A stretch of DNA of 64,000 nucleotides from CAYJAD01 sp964371225 (lineage in GTDB: Bacteria; Desulfobacterota; Desulfovibrionia; Desulfovibrionales; Desulfovibrionaceae): assembly GCA_964371225.1 (NCBI GenBank), contig CAYJNA010000001.1, positions 20,627 through 84,626 on the forward strand. Direction: 5' to 3'. The notes beneath the pieces were generated by a model. The model was not told the DNA's origin. It saw only the letters and a program-made list of their open reading frames with translations, and did not search any database. The first letter of the stretch is position 1. Every line of letters begins with the position of its first letter. The position numbers and the translations under genes were made by a program. Below are positions 16,129-26,079 of the stretch, piece by piece.

Positions 16129-18072
16129 CTAAGGAAGCATGGTAAGCGGCACGCGATACATCCAATCACCGGGATTAGTAGCGCCAAAACTTTCCCAATG
16201 ACTGCGATCTTTGTCATATTCCTCATAACGAGCAAGACGAGATTTCAATCTATTGATGAAAGTGGTTTGCTGACCAATGCTCATACGATACCAATCTTCT
16301 TCGCGCAGAAGCATAATGTCACTCTTATAGGGTAAGCCTTCTAAGAATTCACCCAAAACACCCAGCTGGGAAAGGTTTTGTCCTTGTGGCATGGGGCTAT
16401 TGGGGTCACGCGCGGCGCGTGTGGATGCGGATAAGATACCTTGGAAAAAGTCTTTAGCATCGGTTTTTTTGGTACGCTCAGCATTATCAATAATAATGGA
16501 GAGTTGCTGACTAAGGTCATTAAGCTGATTCTTGGTTAAAAGTACAGCCACTTCTACAGTGGAAACTTGCTCTCCGCGGGCAAGCTTTTGTAAATCCATA
16601 TCGGCAATCCATGAATCAAGTACAGAAGGAGCCCGTACTTCATTGGCTTTACCAAAGTATTCTAATTGCATGGCATAGCCAAGGGCAGCCGCCATTTGCT
16701 TAGCTTCTTCTTCAGGATTAAGCTTTTTACCTGGTTCATTGGCAGGCTTTGTAACAAGTTTTCCGTCCATGGTCATCTGTACCATGGAAACAATGCCGGA
16801 AGTTAAGGCTTTAGACGTGACGCCAAAGTTATTCACACCTTCTTGAATGGTGTTGGCATTGACAGAAAGATAATTGGAACGACTATCAGAAAGACGAGTT
16901 AACAAACGATATGCCTGTTCTGCTTCCGCATGATTTTTCTTCCCTTTAGGGGATTTTATGTGCAAAGCGGATAGGCGCACCCCTTTAGTGCGGGCATAGT
17001 CTGCCAATTCCGGCATATCCATTTTCACCGTTGCGTAAGGATCGCTGGGGGAAAGTGGCCCGGCATCAGTAATCACAATGAGCATTCTTGTGCTATAATC
17101 TGACCAGCTTAAAGAGTCCAAAGCCATTTTAATACCGGAAGGGGAGTTTTCCGTAAAAGTATGTGTGGACACGCTGGCTTCTTTTACTTTGGCCAGCTCC
17201 GTTTCTAACATTTTACGATCCTTGGCTGTCACAAGGTCACTGACAACACGACTTTCATACTCTGTACCGGGTTTTGCTTCTGGGCTGCTACGAAAAGCCA
17301 CCACGCCAAAGGCCACATCATCTTCTAGATTAGCATTTTCCAACTGATCATACACAGAGCGAATAACGTTAAGGCTCTGATCAATGTATGGCTTCATGGA
17401 TATGGTGGTATCAATAACAAAAGCTATGGCTGTACGTGGTGTTGATTTAGACGCCTCTTCCTTACTTTGCCCAGGATCAATAGAGGCCACTTCTAAAAAC
17501 TTTACGCCCTCAAAGGGGTCATTCATGGCCAAAATGGGCATAAGATAAAAACGTGAAGCATCTACAGCGCCTTCTTTTTCAGAAGGTTCTGTGGCAGCAA
17601 CCTGAGCACCATCTAAGAGGTTTTGATTTTTATCAAGCACGGCTTTTTGAATATCAAAAAGTTTTTTCTCCATTTGTGTAGAAGTACAAATATCCATAAG
17701 TCCTTTTTCGTTTTTGAAAAAAACTAAAGGATTACGGGAGCTTCTTTCAGTAAAGAGAAGGGTGAGAGATTGATTCCATTCTGTTGACTTGGCTTGCTCA
17801 ATCCAGCCTAAGGGTTGCGTTCCTGAAGGCCCCACCTGTAACCAACCATTTTGCTCTGCAAATACATAAAAAACTGTGAAGGGCTTTACATTTTCTTGCA
17901 CTATGCCAGAAGAAGCACTGGGCCCTTGCATAATATCAGCGTCAGGATGCGTTATAATTCGCTGATACAAAGTTTTTTTTCCCTCTTGTAATAGGGGAGT
18001 GGCTGCAAACACTTGACTATGCAAGGCGCTTAAAAAAGCCATGCACACAAGAAAACATACAAGTTTACGCAT
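16129..18072 (-). CDS. secreted VWA-domain protein with SH3-like N-terminus (PpkA periplasmic-domain-like)
   Basis: A 647 aa protein with a clear signal peptide (hydrophobic core LVCFLVCMAFLSAL, cleavage after VFA). After it comes an SH3b-like segment at about 35-95 (DIMQGPS, GWLQVGPSG, GWIEQA), then a von Willebrand A domain with the metal site DTTIS starting at Asp221 (DxTxS, a variant of DxSxS) and a later ITDAGP. The remainder is helical, with many charged residues. The start at 18072 is chosen for its GGAG site and signal peptide; upstream in-frame ATGs overlap the preceding gene. The VWA part resembles, as far as I can judge by eye, the periplasmic part of T6SS kinase PpkA, but there is no kinase domain here. 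Confidence 0.85.
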   Translation of the reverse strand: MRKLVCFLVCMAFLSALHSQVFAATPLLQEGKKTLYQRIITHPDADIMQGPSASSGIVQENVKPFTVFYVFAEQNGWLQVGPSGTQPLGWIEQAKSTEWNQSLTLLFTERSSRNPLVFFKNEKGLMDICTSTQMEKKLFDIQKAVLDKNQNLLDGAQVAATEPSEKEGAVDASRFYLMPILAMNDPFEGVKFLEVASIDPGQSKEEASKSTPRTAIAFVIDTTISMKPYIDQSLNVIRSVYDQLENANLEDDVAFGVVAFRSSPEAKPGTEYESRVVSDLVTAKDRKMLETELAKVKEASVSTHTFTENSPSGIKMALDSLSWSDYSTRMLIVITDAGPLSPSDPYATVKMDMPELADYARTKGVRLSALHIKSPKGKKNHAEAEQAYRLLTRLSDSRSNYLSVNANTIQEGVNNFGVTSKALTSGIVSMVQMTMDGKLVTKPANEPGKKLNPEEEAKQMAAALGYAMQLEYFGKANEVRAPSVLDSWIADMDLQKLARGEQVSTVEVAVLLTKNQLNDLSQQLSIIIDNAERTKKTDAKDFFQGILSASTRAARDPNSPMPQGQNLSQLGVLGEFLEGLPYKSDIMLLREEDWYRMSIGQQTTFINRLKSRLARYEEYDKDRSHWESFGATNPGDWMYRVPLTMLP

Positions 18073-18106
18073 GATACTGCTCCAATTAATGTTTTTATCG
18101 AATCTC

Positions 18107-18937
18107 TTAAAGTGTTTCTTTACTGTTGGTGTCAGATTTGTTTTGTGTATTTTCAAACCATTCCTCATATAAAGCAGTAAGAAGCCCTTCATCTTTTAAG
18201 TGTTTAATTTTTAGGCTCACTTCATCACGAAATTTTTTTTGTTTTTTAGAAAAAAGATAGCCGTAGTATTGTTCTTTTAAGCTGGGCTCTAAAATATGAG
18301 TGCCGCTTACATTTTGTATAATTTTTTGCAAGAAAACTTTGTCACCCAATAAAGCTTCTACTTCACCATTTTCCAACAAGTCTATAAGACTATCTTCATG
18401 CCTCAAAGCATAAATGATACCATTTTTTAAAGAATCAAAAGCGTATTTTTCTGCAGGGCTTCCTTTAAGAACACCTACAATGCTTGAAATAAGATCTTCA
18501 TTACTGTCAAGGGGACTTTGCTCCAGCACTAAGGCGTGCAAATTAGATTGCAAATGCGATTCAGAAAAAAGAAAACGATCTTGCAATCTTTGTGTAATCA
18601 TGCGGCTAGAAAGAAGCATATGGCAGCTTCCATTATCCAACATGGCTAAACCTGTAGCAAAGTCTGTAGTAATAAATTCAATAGAATATGGTAATTCCAT
18701 AGCTTGAAGTACCGCAATGTCAAAACCGCGCCGTACACCGTCTTCATCGTGAAAAATGTACGGCGGGTTATCTACTGGTAAACAAATGGGAATCATTTGC
18801 TGTGCGTAACTAGGCGAAACACAAAGTGAAAAAATGCATATTGAAAAAAGAAACATTCTTTTTTTATAGTGCTCAAAAGTTGCTCTACTTCTTGGAAATA
18901 GGCCATTTACGGTTTTTGCTTTTTCACTTCTTATCAT
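18107..18937 (-). CDS. periplasmic solute-binding protein, family 3 (amino-acid-binding type)
   Basis: A 276 aa exported protein. A long charged N-region precedes the hydrophobic core MFLFSICIFSLCVSPSYA; mature protein starts with IPICLPVDNPPYIFHDEDG and GFDIAVLQAM, the hallmark of SBP_bac_3 proteins, and continues with AMLDNGSCHMLLSS and VGVLKGSPAEKYA. The start at 18937 has GGAG 10 bases upstream; the in-frame ATG at 18856 would give a shorter signal peptide but has no good site. There is no partner permease nearby, so it may act as a ligand sensor for the envelope system rather than in transport. Such domains also occur in sensor kinases. Confidence 0.85.
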   Translation of the reverse strand: MIRSEKAKTVNGLFPRSRATFEHYKKRMFLFSICIFSLCVSPSYAQQMIPICLPVDNPPYIFHDEDGVRRGFDIAVLQAMELPYSIEFITTDFATGLAMLDNGSCHMLLSSRMITQRLQDRFLFSESHLQSNLHALVLEQSPLDSNEDLISSIVGVLKGSPAEKYAFDSLKNGIIYALRHEDSLIDLLENGEVEALLGDKVFLQKIIQNVSGTHILEPSLKEQYYGYLFSKKQKKFRDEVSLKIKHLKDEGLLTALYEEWFENTQNKSDTNSKETL

Positions 18938-18961
18938 ATACGCAATGCTCCTTAAATATTT

Positions 18962-20188
18962 TTACTTTTTCCAAATGTTTAATAGTTCTTTTGCTGAAGC
19001 ATCGCCTTTTTGAGCTGCTTCTTCTGCCCAGGTGCGTAATCGTTCTAAAGAGGCCGCTGCTTGCGCATCTCCGGCTTGCTGGGCTCTGGTATACCATGTA
19101 TAGGCTTCACGAGCATCGGGAGTTATAGTTCCTTTAGCTTCTGTGGAGCTGGGGTCATAATAGGTACCAAGGCCGTTCATAGCTTCATTCATGCCTTTTT
19201 GAGCTGCATCTTCCAATAAAAGAAAAATAGCATCCTGTGCCTTTACGTCATTGGCTGCTTGTTCTTTTAATGATTGAGCAAGATTATAGCTCTTTTCAGC
19301 GGCGTCATTTTTACGCATAAGTTCTCTGGCAGATTCCATGGGCCCCAATGGCGTTGTGGAGCTTTCAGTTTTTTGTGTATCTTCTGTTGCGCCTTGAGCG
19401 TCATTGGCAGCATCGTTGTCAGACTCTTTACCAGCATCTTCTTTAGTAGCATCTTCTTGTGCAGCATCTTGAACGTCGTCATCCTTAGCGGTGTCATTTT
19501 TGGCATCTGCATCATTTTGAGCGGCATCATCTTCAGCTTTGTCTGCATCATCTTTTTGAGTTTCTTCAGTGGTGGTGCCATCTTGCGCAGCTGTATCTTT
19601 ATATTGTGTGAAATACCACCACAGGGCACCGCCTAAAAGTGCGCATAAAAGCACTATGCCTAATATAATTGGAAGAGGGCTTTTTTTAACCGGCTCTTCA
19701 GGGGGCATATCCACGCTAGGTAGGGGGTCTGGTTCGGGGCTAGCTTCCGGCATGGGCTCCGGTTCTGGTATGGGTTCTGGTTCCGGCTCTGGAGCAGGCT
19801 CTGCCACCACTGCGGCCGCCGCCACAGGAGCTGCCATCCCCACACCCTGACCACCGGCCATGGATGATTGCAAAATATCATCAATAACAAGATTATAGGT
19901 AGTTACGGTACCTGTGGCATCTTTGATATGTAATTTGTACATATCAAGCTTATCAAGATGGTCTACCACATTGGGACCCACAGCAAGGCGCAATACTTCA
20001 TTTTCACAATCCCATGCTTCAGGCTCTAAAAAAACTTCGGCACTTTGCCAACCTTCGGGAGAAAGGGAATTTCTGTCAGAAGCATTAATAAGAGCAAAAG
20101 TAGGCACGGAGGTACACTGTAAAGGTGTTACAATGATAATACCGTTTCCTGGGCCTTTGTGCGGATCTGGAATAAAACTAGCTGGCAT
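18962..20188 (-). CDS. single-pass membrane protein with acidic linker and Sel1-like repeats
   Basis: A 408 aa protein. Residues 1-110 form a globular N-domain I do not recognise (FALINASDRNSLSPEGW, ITTYNLVIDDIL-like end). Then an Ala/Pro/Glu-Pro linker (repeated EPEP units), one TM at about 169-192 (ILGIVLLCALLGGALWW), a strongly acidic Asp/Ala/Glu/Lys linker to about residue 275, and a helical C-domain with Sel1/TPR-like units (AMNGLGTYYD, AYTWYTRAQQAGDAQAAASLERL). With no signal peptide the N-domain is expected in the cytoplasm and the Sel1 part in the periplasm. Lies 9 bases after srfC; AAGGAT site. Likely a physical bridge between SrfC and periplasmic partners. Confidence 0.78.
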   Translation of the reverse strand: MPASFIPDPHKGPGNGIIIVTPLQCTSVPTFALINASDRNSLSPEGWQSAEVFLEPEAWDCENEVLRLAVGPNVVDHLDKLDMYKLHIKDATGTVTTYNLVIDDILQSSMAGGQGVGMAAPVAAAAVVAEPAPEPEPEPIPEPEPMPEASPEPDPLPSVDMPPEEPVKKSPLPIILGIVLLCALLGGALWWYFTQYKDTAAQDGTTTEETQKDDADKAEDDAAQNDADAKNDTAKDDDVQDAAQEDATKEDAGKESDNDAANDAQGATEDTQKTESSTTPLGPMESARELMRKNDAAEKSYNLAQSLKEQAANDVKAQDAIFLLLEDAAQKGMNEAMNGLGTYYDPSSTEAKGTITPDAREAYTWYTRAQQAGDAQAAASLERLRTWAEEAAQKGDASAKELLNIWKK

Positions 20189-20197
20189 GATATATCC

Positions 20198-22852
20198 TTA
20201 ATTTGAAAGTGTTGGCATGGCATATGTTGTTAAAATAGTTCCTAAAAGAGCGTTTTGTTCATGGTTGAACTTTCCCCCATCAGCACTATCTACATTGGCA
20301 TGTAAAGTATGTATAAAAGCCCTGAGCCATTCTGTATAATATTTTTTGTCATAAGGGACTGCAGATTCAGATAAAAAAGGAAGTTTATGCGCTTCTGGCG
20401 GTGCAAATAATTCCACAGGACTACCTTTGGAAAGCACAGTACGCGCCGCAGCATCATTATAACGTGGATCAAAACCAAGCCAGCAGATGAAGGCATTGAG
20501 CGTATCCGCCGCAATACTTACTTGCTTCCATGCGAGTTTTTCCTTGGTAATATTACTATAGCTTGAAACACGGCGTTGTGCTTCTGTCATAATTTGCGCC
20601 ACGTTACGATGTCCCACCGCGGTGATAAATTCATGCACTAACTGTTCCCATTCACGTTCTGGAAACTTAAAGTATTGTTGTGCTTTTACATTGTTAGTAA
20701 GAGCGCGCATTTGTTCTATCCAATATTGTATGACAATGTCGGTAAAACGCGATGCTTCATCGCTATAAAGGGGAGACGTAGTTTCAAATGCCGCAGTGGG
20801 AGCTTCAGGCGCATCATCAAAGGGAAGATCATCAAAAAGGTCGATCATAAGATCGTCCCCTTTAATTCTTTCATCAATAATGGTAGCGCCGCTATCACCT
20901 TCATGTAAACGTTCATGCTCTGTTTTAAAGTATAAAGCGTGTAAATCATGATCTAATACTTGGAAAGCACGTAAAAATTCACCAAAACGCTGCTGTTCTA
21001 TAATTTTTGACAAAATAAGAACAAGTTTACGTGCTAAAACGTCTTTACGTTTACGTTCTTCTTCTTTGTCATCACTTTTAAAATGTGGAGTCAAAATGCC
21101 ATGCACTTTCTCTATGGTTTGCGAAAGGGTAACAGCTATTTGCTCACGTTTTAGTTTAGGTTGGCAAAGAGGGCGTAATTCTACACGCAAAAGGTTAATG
21201 CCACCATCATTAAGTTGCATGGCTGCATTCCAAACCTTTTCAGGATCTGCCACATGGTTTACCGTGAGTGGAGATGTTAAAAAAGCTTGGCGTAATTGCT
21301 CTATATAATTTATTTGATCAGCGCGTACGCCAATTTCTTTATCGCCGTCATAGTCGAAAATGGTTTTACTAAAAACATTGGGGTTACGTAGTAAGAAAAC
21401 ATTATCAAAAGCGTTTTTTCCGTCCCAATTGGTGGGCCAATCATATTGCCCATAGGGTTCCAATAAAGAAGCGTTAAAACGGATGGTCCAGCGTTCACTT
21501 ACAGAGGGTGTGCCCTTGGTTTCAATAAATTCCATATCCATTTTTGAAAGGATAAAGAAGAGTGCAGGACGAGAATTGGATTGTGCGCGACGCTCCGGAG
21601 TTTCACCGTGGGTGCTGGCTATCCAATGTTGCACAGCGCGAGGGAGATCTTTAACATTTTGGTTACTGGGCCCTACGCAAAGAAGCATGCTTGTAAGTTC
21701 TTTTTCAGCACAATATCTTTCGAAAAGATATGCCACCTTTCCGCGTAAAAAAAGTGTTTCTAAAGTGCCTTCACGAGTCAAGTCACGGCGTATATCACTG
21801 TATTGTTCGCGCGAACGGTATCCAGGAAAGTCCAGAAGATCTGTATGATCAAAAAAATCATCTGGCTTTTCTTTCATGGGAATGGTGATTTCTGCCGTGA
21901 GCGCAGTGACCAAGGTGCGCGGAATTTGCGCACTTTTACCATTACTCCCCACAAGGGTAAGCATATCATTGTCATGAGCATTTTTTTGCAGTAAGTCATT
22001 GAGCAAGCTTACATCAATGATGCTATAATCACGAGGAATAAGCGCTTCAATGGCACAATAGGCTTCTGCAGCAAAGTCAAGGCTTTGAAGAATAGCACAA
22101 AGCTTTTCAAAAAGTTCTGTAAATTCAGGAATATTATCCCATATAAGAGCAAAAAGCTTAGAGCGCCCTTGCAAAGTTAGACCTGGGGCAAATTTTGCGG
22201 CACGTTGCCAATAGGCTTTTTGCAAAAGCTGTACACGCGGGCGTGAAGCAAAATTATGCATGATATATTCACGTAATTCTTCCACATCATCTGAACTAAC
22301 TTCGCAAACATTAGACGCATTATACTGCGATTCAACAAGGGATAGTTGCGATAAAATACTATCCAAATCAGGGCTTTCTTTATGATCGCAGTCTGCATAA
22401 TACGTATTGGCAAGAATACGTACCAAGTCACACTCTGTGAGCAAACGCAAACGAATAGGGTGCCCTTGTGGGGTATTTTCAGGAAAAGTGGTGGTGAACC
22501 TTGTCACAAGGCCAGTAGATTCCTTACCCCCCGGAGGGTTTATTTCACTGATGAAGTCATGTTGTTGTCCATTAAAATCTGCAATAAGAGTACCTTGCAC
22601 ATCACGCGCAAGGGCAGAAATAAGATAAGATTTCCCCGCTTGGCTTTCTCCAAAAACACCTACGCACATTTTACGTTGTGCAGCTCGATGACTTTTTTGA
22701 AAAGAACGATTTGCACGGCGTAGTTCTGCATGTAAGCTATCATATTCTTTACCAATGGCTTCTTGATTAGCTTCAAGCCACTGCAAAGCCTTTTGTGTAT
22801 TTTCTTGTAAGCTTTGGCAATGATTGGCAAGTTGTTGATCTTCTGGTTGCAT
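20198..22852 (-). CDS. srfC: SrfC family protein with GTPase-like motifs
   Basis: An 884 aa cytoplasmic protein, the size and position of SrfC of the Salmonella srfABC (SsrB-regulated factor) operon. Visible nucleotide motifs: a P-loop GESQAGKS at residues 68-75 within CVGVFGESQAGKSYLISAL, a G3-like DFPG at 341-344 (LLDFPGYRSRE) and a G4-like SKMD at 436-439 (FFILSKMD). This spacing, with a long insertion between G1 and G3, suggests a large dynamin-like or septin-like GTPase rather than a small ATPase. The C-terminal half is helical. GAGGAAATAAAGT precedes the ATG; 35 bases separate it from srfB. The biochemical role of the family is not established to my knowledge. Confidence 0.85.
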   Translation of the reverse strand: MQPEDQQLANHCQSLQENTQKALQWLEANQEAIGKEYDSLHAELRRANRSFQKSHRAAQRKMCVGVFGESQAGKSYLISALARDVQGTLIADFNGQQHDFISEINPPGGKESTGLVTRFTTTFPENTPQGHPIRLRLLTECDLVRILANTYYADCDHKESPDLDSILSQLSLVESQYNASNVCEVSSDDVEELREYIMHNFASRPRVQLLQKAYWQRAAKFAPGLTLQGRSKLFALIWDNIPEFTELFEKLCAILQSLDFAAEAYCAIEALIPRDYSIIDVSLLNDLLQKNAHDNDMLTLVGSNGKSAQIPRTLVTALTAEITIPMKEKPDDFFDHTDLLDFPGYRSREQYSDIRRDLTREGTLETLFLRGKVAYLFERYCAEKELTSMLLCVGPSNQNVKDLPRAVQHWIASTHGETPERRAQSNSRPALFFILSKMDMEFIETKGTPSVSERWTIRFNASLLEPYGQYDWPTNWDGKNAFDNVFLLRNPNVFSKTIFDYDGDKEIGVRADQINYIEQLRQAFLTSPLTVNHVADPEKVWNAAMQLNDGGINLLRVELRPLCQPKLKREQIAVTLSQTIEKVHGILTPHFKSDDKEEERKRKDVLARKLVLILSKIIEQQRFGEFLRAFQVLDHDLHALYFKTEHERLHEGDSGATIIDERIKGDDLMIDLFDDLPFDDAPEAPTAAFETTSPLYSDEASRFTDIVIQYWIEQMRALTNNVKAQQYFKFPEREWEQLVHEFITAVGHRNVAQIMTEAQRRVSSYSNITKEKLAWKQVSIAADTLNAFICWLGFDPRYNDAAARTVLSKGSPVELFAPPEAHKLPFLSESAVPYDKKYYTEWLRAFIHTLHANVDSADGGKFNHEQNALLGTILTTYAMPTLSN

Positions 22853-22887
22853 ACTTTATTTCCTCATTCTCTCTAACTGTATTGAAC

Positions 22888-25800
22888 CTAAGAATTATTA
22901 ATAATACCGGTATCAAGCCAGTAACCTTCATCCAGGGGAAGGGTTTGTAAACGAAATTCAAGATCCGCTCTTGAAACAAACTCATCGTTTTTGTCCTTAA
23001 TATCAAGAACTTCAAAATCACCTTCATCTCTTTCTTCATCGGTATTACTTTCCATAGTATCTTCCAATGAAGAAACCTTAAGTGCAACTTCTACTTGATA
23101 GGGCAGACGACCAGAAGCACGGGCGCGGGCTTCTTCCGTACTAAAAGTAAGTAAGTAGTAGCGTGTTGTAGGCCAACGCTCTGCATCCACCTGTCTGTAA
23201 CCAATGGGAAGAGGGCCTCCAAAGCTAACAAAACGCTTTTTATCGATTTCATTTGTATCATCTACATCCACTTCAAACCACACCTTGGGGCGGCGTAACT
23301 GTCCATTAATGTCTAATTCACCCACATAACGAGCCGTGGATTGTAATTGTAAGTTAGAAACATCAAAGGAAAAGCCTTCAAGATTTCCTTCAGCCAAGGC
23401 GCATAAAATGGCACCTACCACCACCGTTGTTTTGGGGTCGGTAATACGTCCATGCACATCGGCAAAAGGATACCAATTGCCCACATGGTACTGTCGCATG
23501 GGTAGGATACGGTGCATAGGCACGGGGAGTTTTGCCAGTACGGGTGAGATGATACCATTCCAAGCACTGGGGCGGCCCGTAAGTAAGAGTACATCACAAT
23601 CTTGCAAATGCACGATTTCACATAAAGCTGCCAATGCAGAACCCAATGTGGAGCGAATAGTATTTTCCACAGCATTGGGATTTACCCGTAACTCCACATC
23701 CATGAGCGAAAATGTAGCATGGGCAGGTAAATAGGTTTTGATACACTGTTCCACAGCATGAATAATATGTTTTTGCGGCATGGGGTAGAAGAAAGAGGGG
23801 GTAAGCTTTACATCTTCTAAATGCCCAAAAGGTACATATTTCACCACTTCTTCTTCTGTGCCTTTCTTATCTTGTTCTTTCTTTACAGTTTCTGCGGGCT
23901 CTGCGCAGGCAAAGAAGTCACCAAATTTACAGGTAAAAGGAGGGTGATTTTCTTGTATCTCTGTGTTATTTTGGTATAAAATTTCACAGAGACCCAACAT
24001 GCCAAGTGCCACAGGTACAGCCACTTGACGTACAAAACGAGCACGTAAATTACGCTGATCTTGAGAAATACCAATGGCATCACGCCCAAATAATTGCCCT
24101 ATGAGCGTGCGCGGCTCAACAACACCAGCCTTGCTAAAAGCTTCTGTAAGGCAAGGAATAATATGCTGTGCCACCATATCGCGTAAAACTTCATCGCCGG
24201 CAATATTAAAACCATCTCGAAATTCCATATGCGGGCTAATATGCGCGGTATCTCCCTCACCACTGGCCAATTCATAGGTGGCTATGGATAAATCCATGGT
24301 GCCGCCGCCAGTGTCAATGGAAGCTATACGTACGCAAGGCTTGTTTTCATATTCTTTACGCTTTTTACCTAATAAATTAAATAGATAGTGAGCGTCGCCA
24401 TGATACTTAACTGCAAGTTCATTATAAATATATACAATTTGAGAGCAGGAAGCTTCGTCCCAATCACAACGTACTTGCGGGCTTGTACGGTAATCCTTAA
24501 CGCCACGAATCATTTTAGCTTTTGTGCCTACGTACCATTCATTCCAACTTAAAGCTTCCCAAATGACACGTACAGCCCAAGATACCCAGCGTCGGAAAAT
24601 ACGCTTTTCTGCCACAGGCATGGCCGTGGGCACAGTGAAAAGAATGCGACGTAAACGACGTGGCATATTGGGGAGTTCTCGGCGTGAACGGATGGCAGGG
24701 GAGTTAATGGTTACAAGTGCTTGTGTAATGATTTCTCCCACCATAAAAAGCATAAGCGAAGAGCGCGTAAACATAGATTCAAAGGCAGGCTCTTGAACTT
24801 GATGCCGTAATTCCTTTGTATTTTTAAACATGGGGTCATTAAAGCACGATGTAGGCGTTCCTTCTCGGTTGACCTGACGAGGGAAAAGGCCGCGTGTCAC
24901 CATGGGTTCTTGAGGCCCCCCAGTATTATATCGCCATGTTTGCTGCCAAGGGCGTTCGTCCCACAAATAGCGTTTAGGACTAGACATGCCCGTACTGCCT
25001 TCTGCGCAAATGGCATGTGTGGCCAGACGCGCAGCTTCAGGCCCTACGCGGACAGCGGAAGGCCATGCAAAAGCAGGGGTGCGACGCCCAGAGCGACGGC
25101 TTAAAGCATCATCGCCAAAGTGTGCCTCTGCAAATTCCACACGCGTTTCAAAAGGGTCACTGTAAATATTTTCAGGCTTGGTAATATCGCGTAATTCAAG
25201 CAAGTAGCTGTCATTTAAGTTGGTGACTCGTTGTGGTAAGGTTTCTACTAAAATACCTGTGGTACGTGAGTTACCTATATCCAGAATAAGATCTACTTCT
25301 ACGGGTTGTTCACGTTCAGGATTAATCACTTGCACTGTGGTCGTACGCAAAGCATCACGTACAATTTCAAGCCATGTGAGGTAGGAAGCCAAATGCTTTA
25401 AAACATATACTTCGTCTAAGTTGGGGCGGCCTCTATTCTTTTTTGTTTCATAGCTCGTATAGACATTTAAAAGCCACGTATCTATCCATGACGCATTTAA
25501 AAACCATGCATTATCACGCACGTGATGCGCGAGAGCAAAGGTGCCGTGTGCAGCCACATCACGTGGAGAAAGAGCGTAGTATTGCTCTCCAGAAAAATCT
25601 TCTTGCCCATCCACAGCTTCGTGTTTAATGCTATGTGTTGGTAATTCTTCTACATTGGTGTCAAATATTAAAGTTAAACTTAAAGTATCTGCATCCTTTT
25701 GTGTCATGCGCGCGCGCACCCAGTTAGAAGGGCCGTATTCAAAACGCTCGGCGCCATCGTCCCATTTTTGCCCACGAGTGCGTAAAAATGGGAGTGGAAT

Positions 25801-26079
25801 CCAAGCATCTTTCCATACATCTAAAACGCGACGCGTATCAAAAGAGTAATCTCTGTCGCAAGCTTCGCCTGTAAGCTGATCTATATCTTCCCCATCTTCT
25901 TCCACAATACAACGCAGATAGTGTTCATAGCGACTTTCAACGGCAGTGTTATGTACTTTCTTTTCTTCTTTAAAGTGACGAACTACCCTTGGTAAATCAG
26001 TTATGCATACTTCAAAATCTAAAAATTGCGGACAACCACCGGGAATAAGACTAATTGTACTATGTTTTTTTTCCATCAT
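22888..26079 (-). CDS. srfB: SrfB family protein with actin/Hsp70-like phosphate-binding motifs
   Basis: A 1063 aa protein matching SrfB in size, operon position and overall pattern. Two phosphate motifs of the actin/Hsp70 ATPase superfamily are visible: LILDIGNSRTTGILVE with Asp267, and ASIDTGGGTMDLSI with Asp589. A further possible adenosine-type stretch VLLLTGRPSAW lies later. An N-terminal domain of about 260 residues precedes the ATPase core and a beta-rich C-terminal domain follows. It begins inside the last codon of srfA (1-base overlap; AGGAAG site), so the two are translationally coupled. It is likely a cytoplasmic ATP-dependent partner of SrfC; function beyond this is unknown. Confidence 0.88.
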   Translation of the reverse strand: MMEKKHSTISLIPGGCPQFLDFEVCITDLPRVVRHFKEEKKVHNTAVESRYEHYLRCIVEEDGEDIDQLTGEACDRDYSFDTRRVLDVWKDAWIPLPFLRTRGQKWDDGAERFEYGPSNWVRARMTQKDADTLSLTLIFDTNVEELPTHSIKHEAVDGQEDFSGEQYYALSPRDVAAHGTFALAHHVRDNAWFLNASWIDTWLLNVYTSYETKKNRGRPNLDEVYVLKHLASYLTWLEIVRDALRTTTVQVINPEREQPVEVDLILDIGNSRTTGILVETLPQRVTNLNDSYLLELRDITKPENIYSDPFETRVEFAEAHFGDDALSRRSGRRTPAFAWPSAVRVGPEAARLATHAICAEGSTGMSSPKRYLWDERPWQQTWRYNTGGPQEPMVTRGLFPRQVNREGTPTSCFNDPMFKNTKELRHQVQEPAFESMFTRSSLMLFMVGEIITQALVTINSPAIRSRRELPNMPRRLRRILFTVPTAMPVAEKRIFRRWVSWAVRVIWEALSWNEWYVGTKAKMIRGVKDYRTSPQVRCDWDEASCSQIVYIYNELAVKYHGDAHYLFNLLGKKRKEYENKPCVRIASIDTGGGTMDLSIATYELASGEGDTAHISPHMEFRDGFNIAGDEVLRDMVAQHIIPCLTEAFSKAGVVEPRTLIGQLFGRDAIGISQDQRNLRARFVRQVAVPVALGMLGLCEILYQNNTEIQENHPPFTCKFGDFFACAEPAETVKKEQDKKGTEEEVVKYVPFGHLEDVKLTPSFFYPMPQKHIIHAVEQCIKTYLPAHATFSLMDVELRVNPNAVENTIRSTLGSALAALCEIVHLQDCDVLLLTGRPSAWNGIISPVLAKLPVPMHRILPMRQYHVGNWYPFADVHGRITDPKTTVVVGAILCALAEGNLEGFSFDVSNLQLQSTARYVGELDINGQLRRPKVWFEVDVDDTNEIDKKRFVSFGGPLPIGYRQVDAERWPTTRYYLLTFSTEEARARASGRLPYQVEVALKVSSLEDTMESNTDEERDEGDFEVLDIKDKNDEFVSRADLEFRLQTLPLDEGYWLDTGIINNS

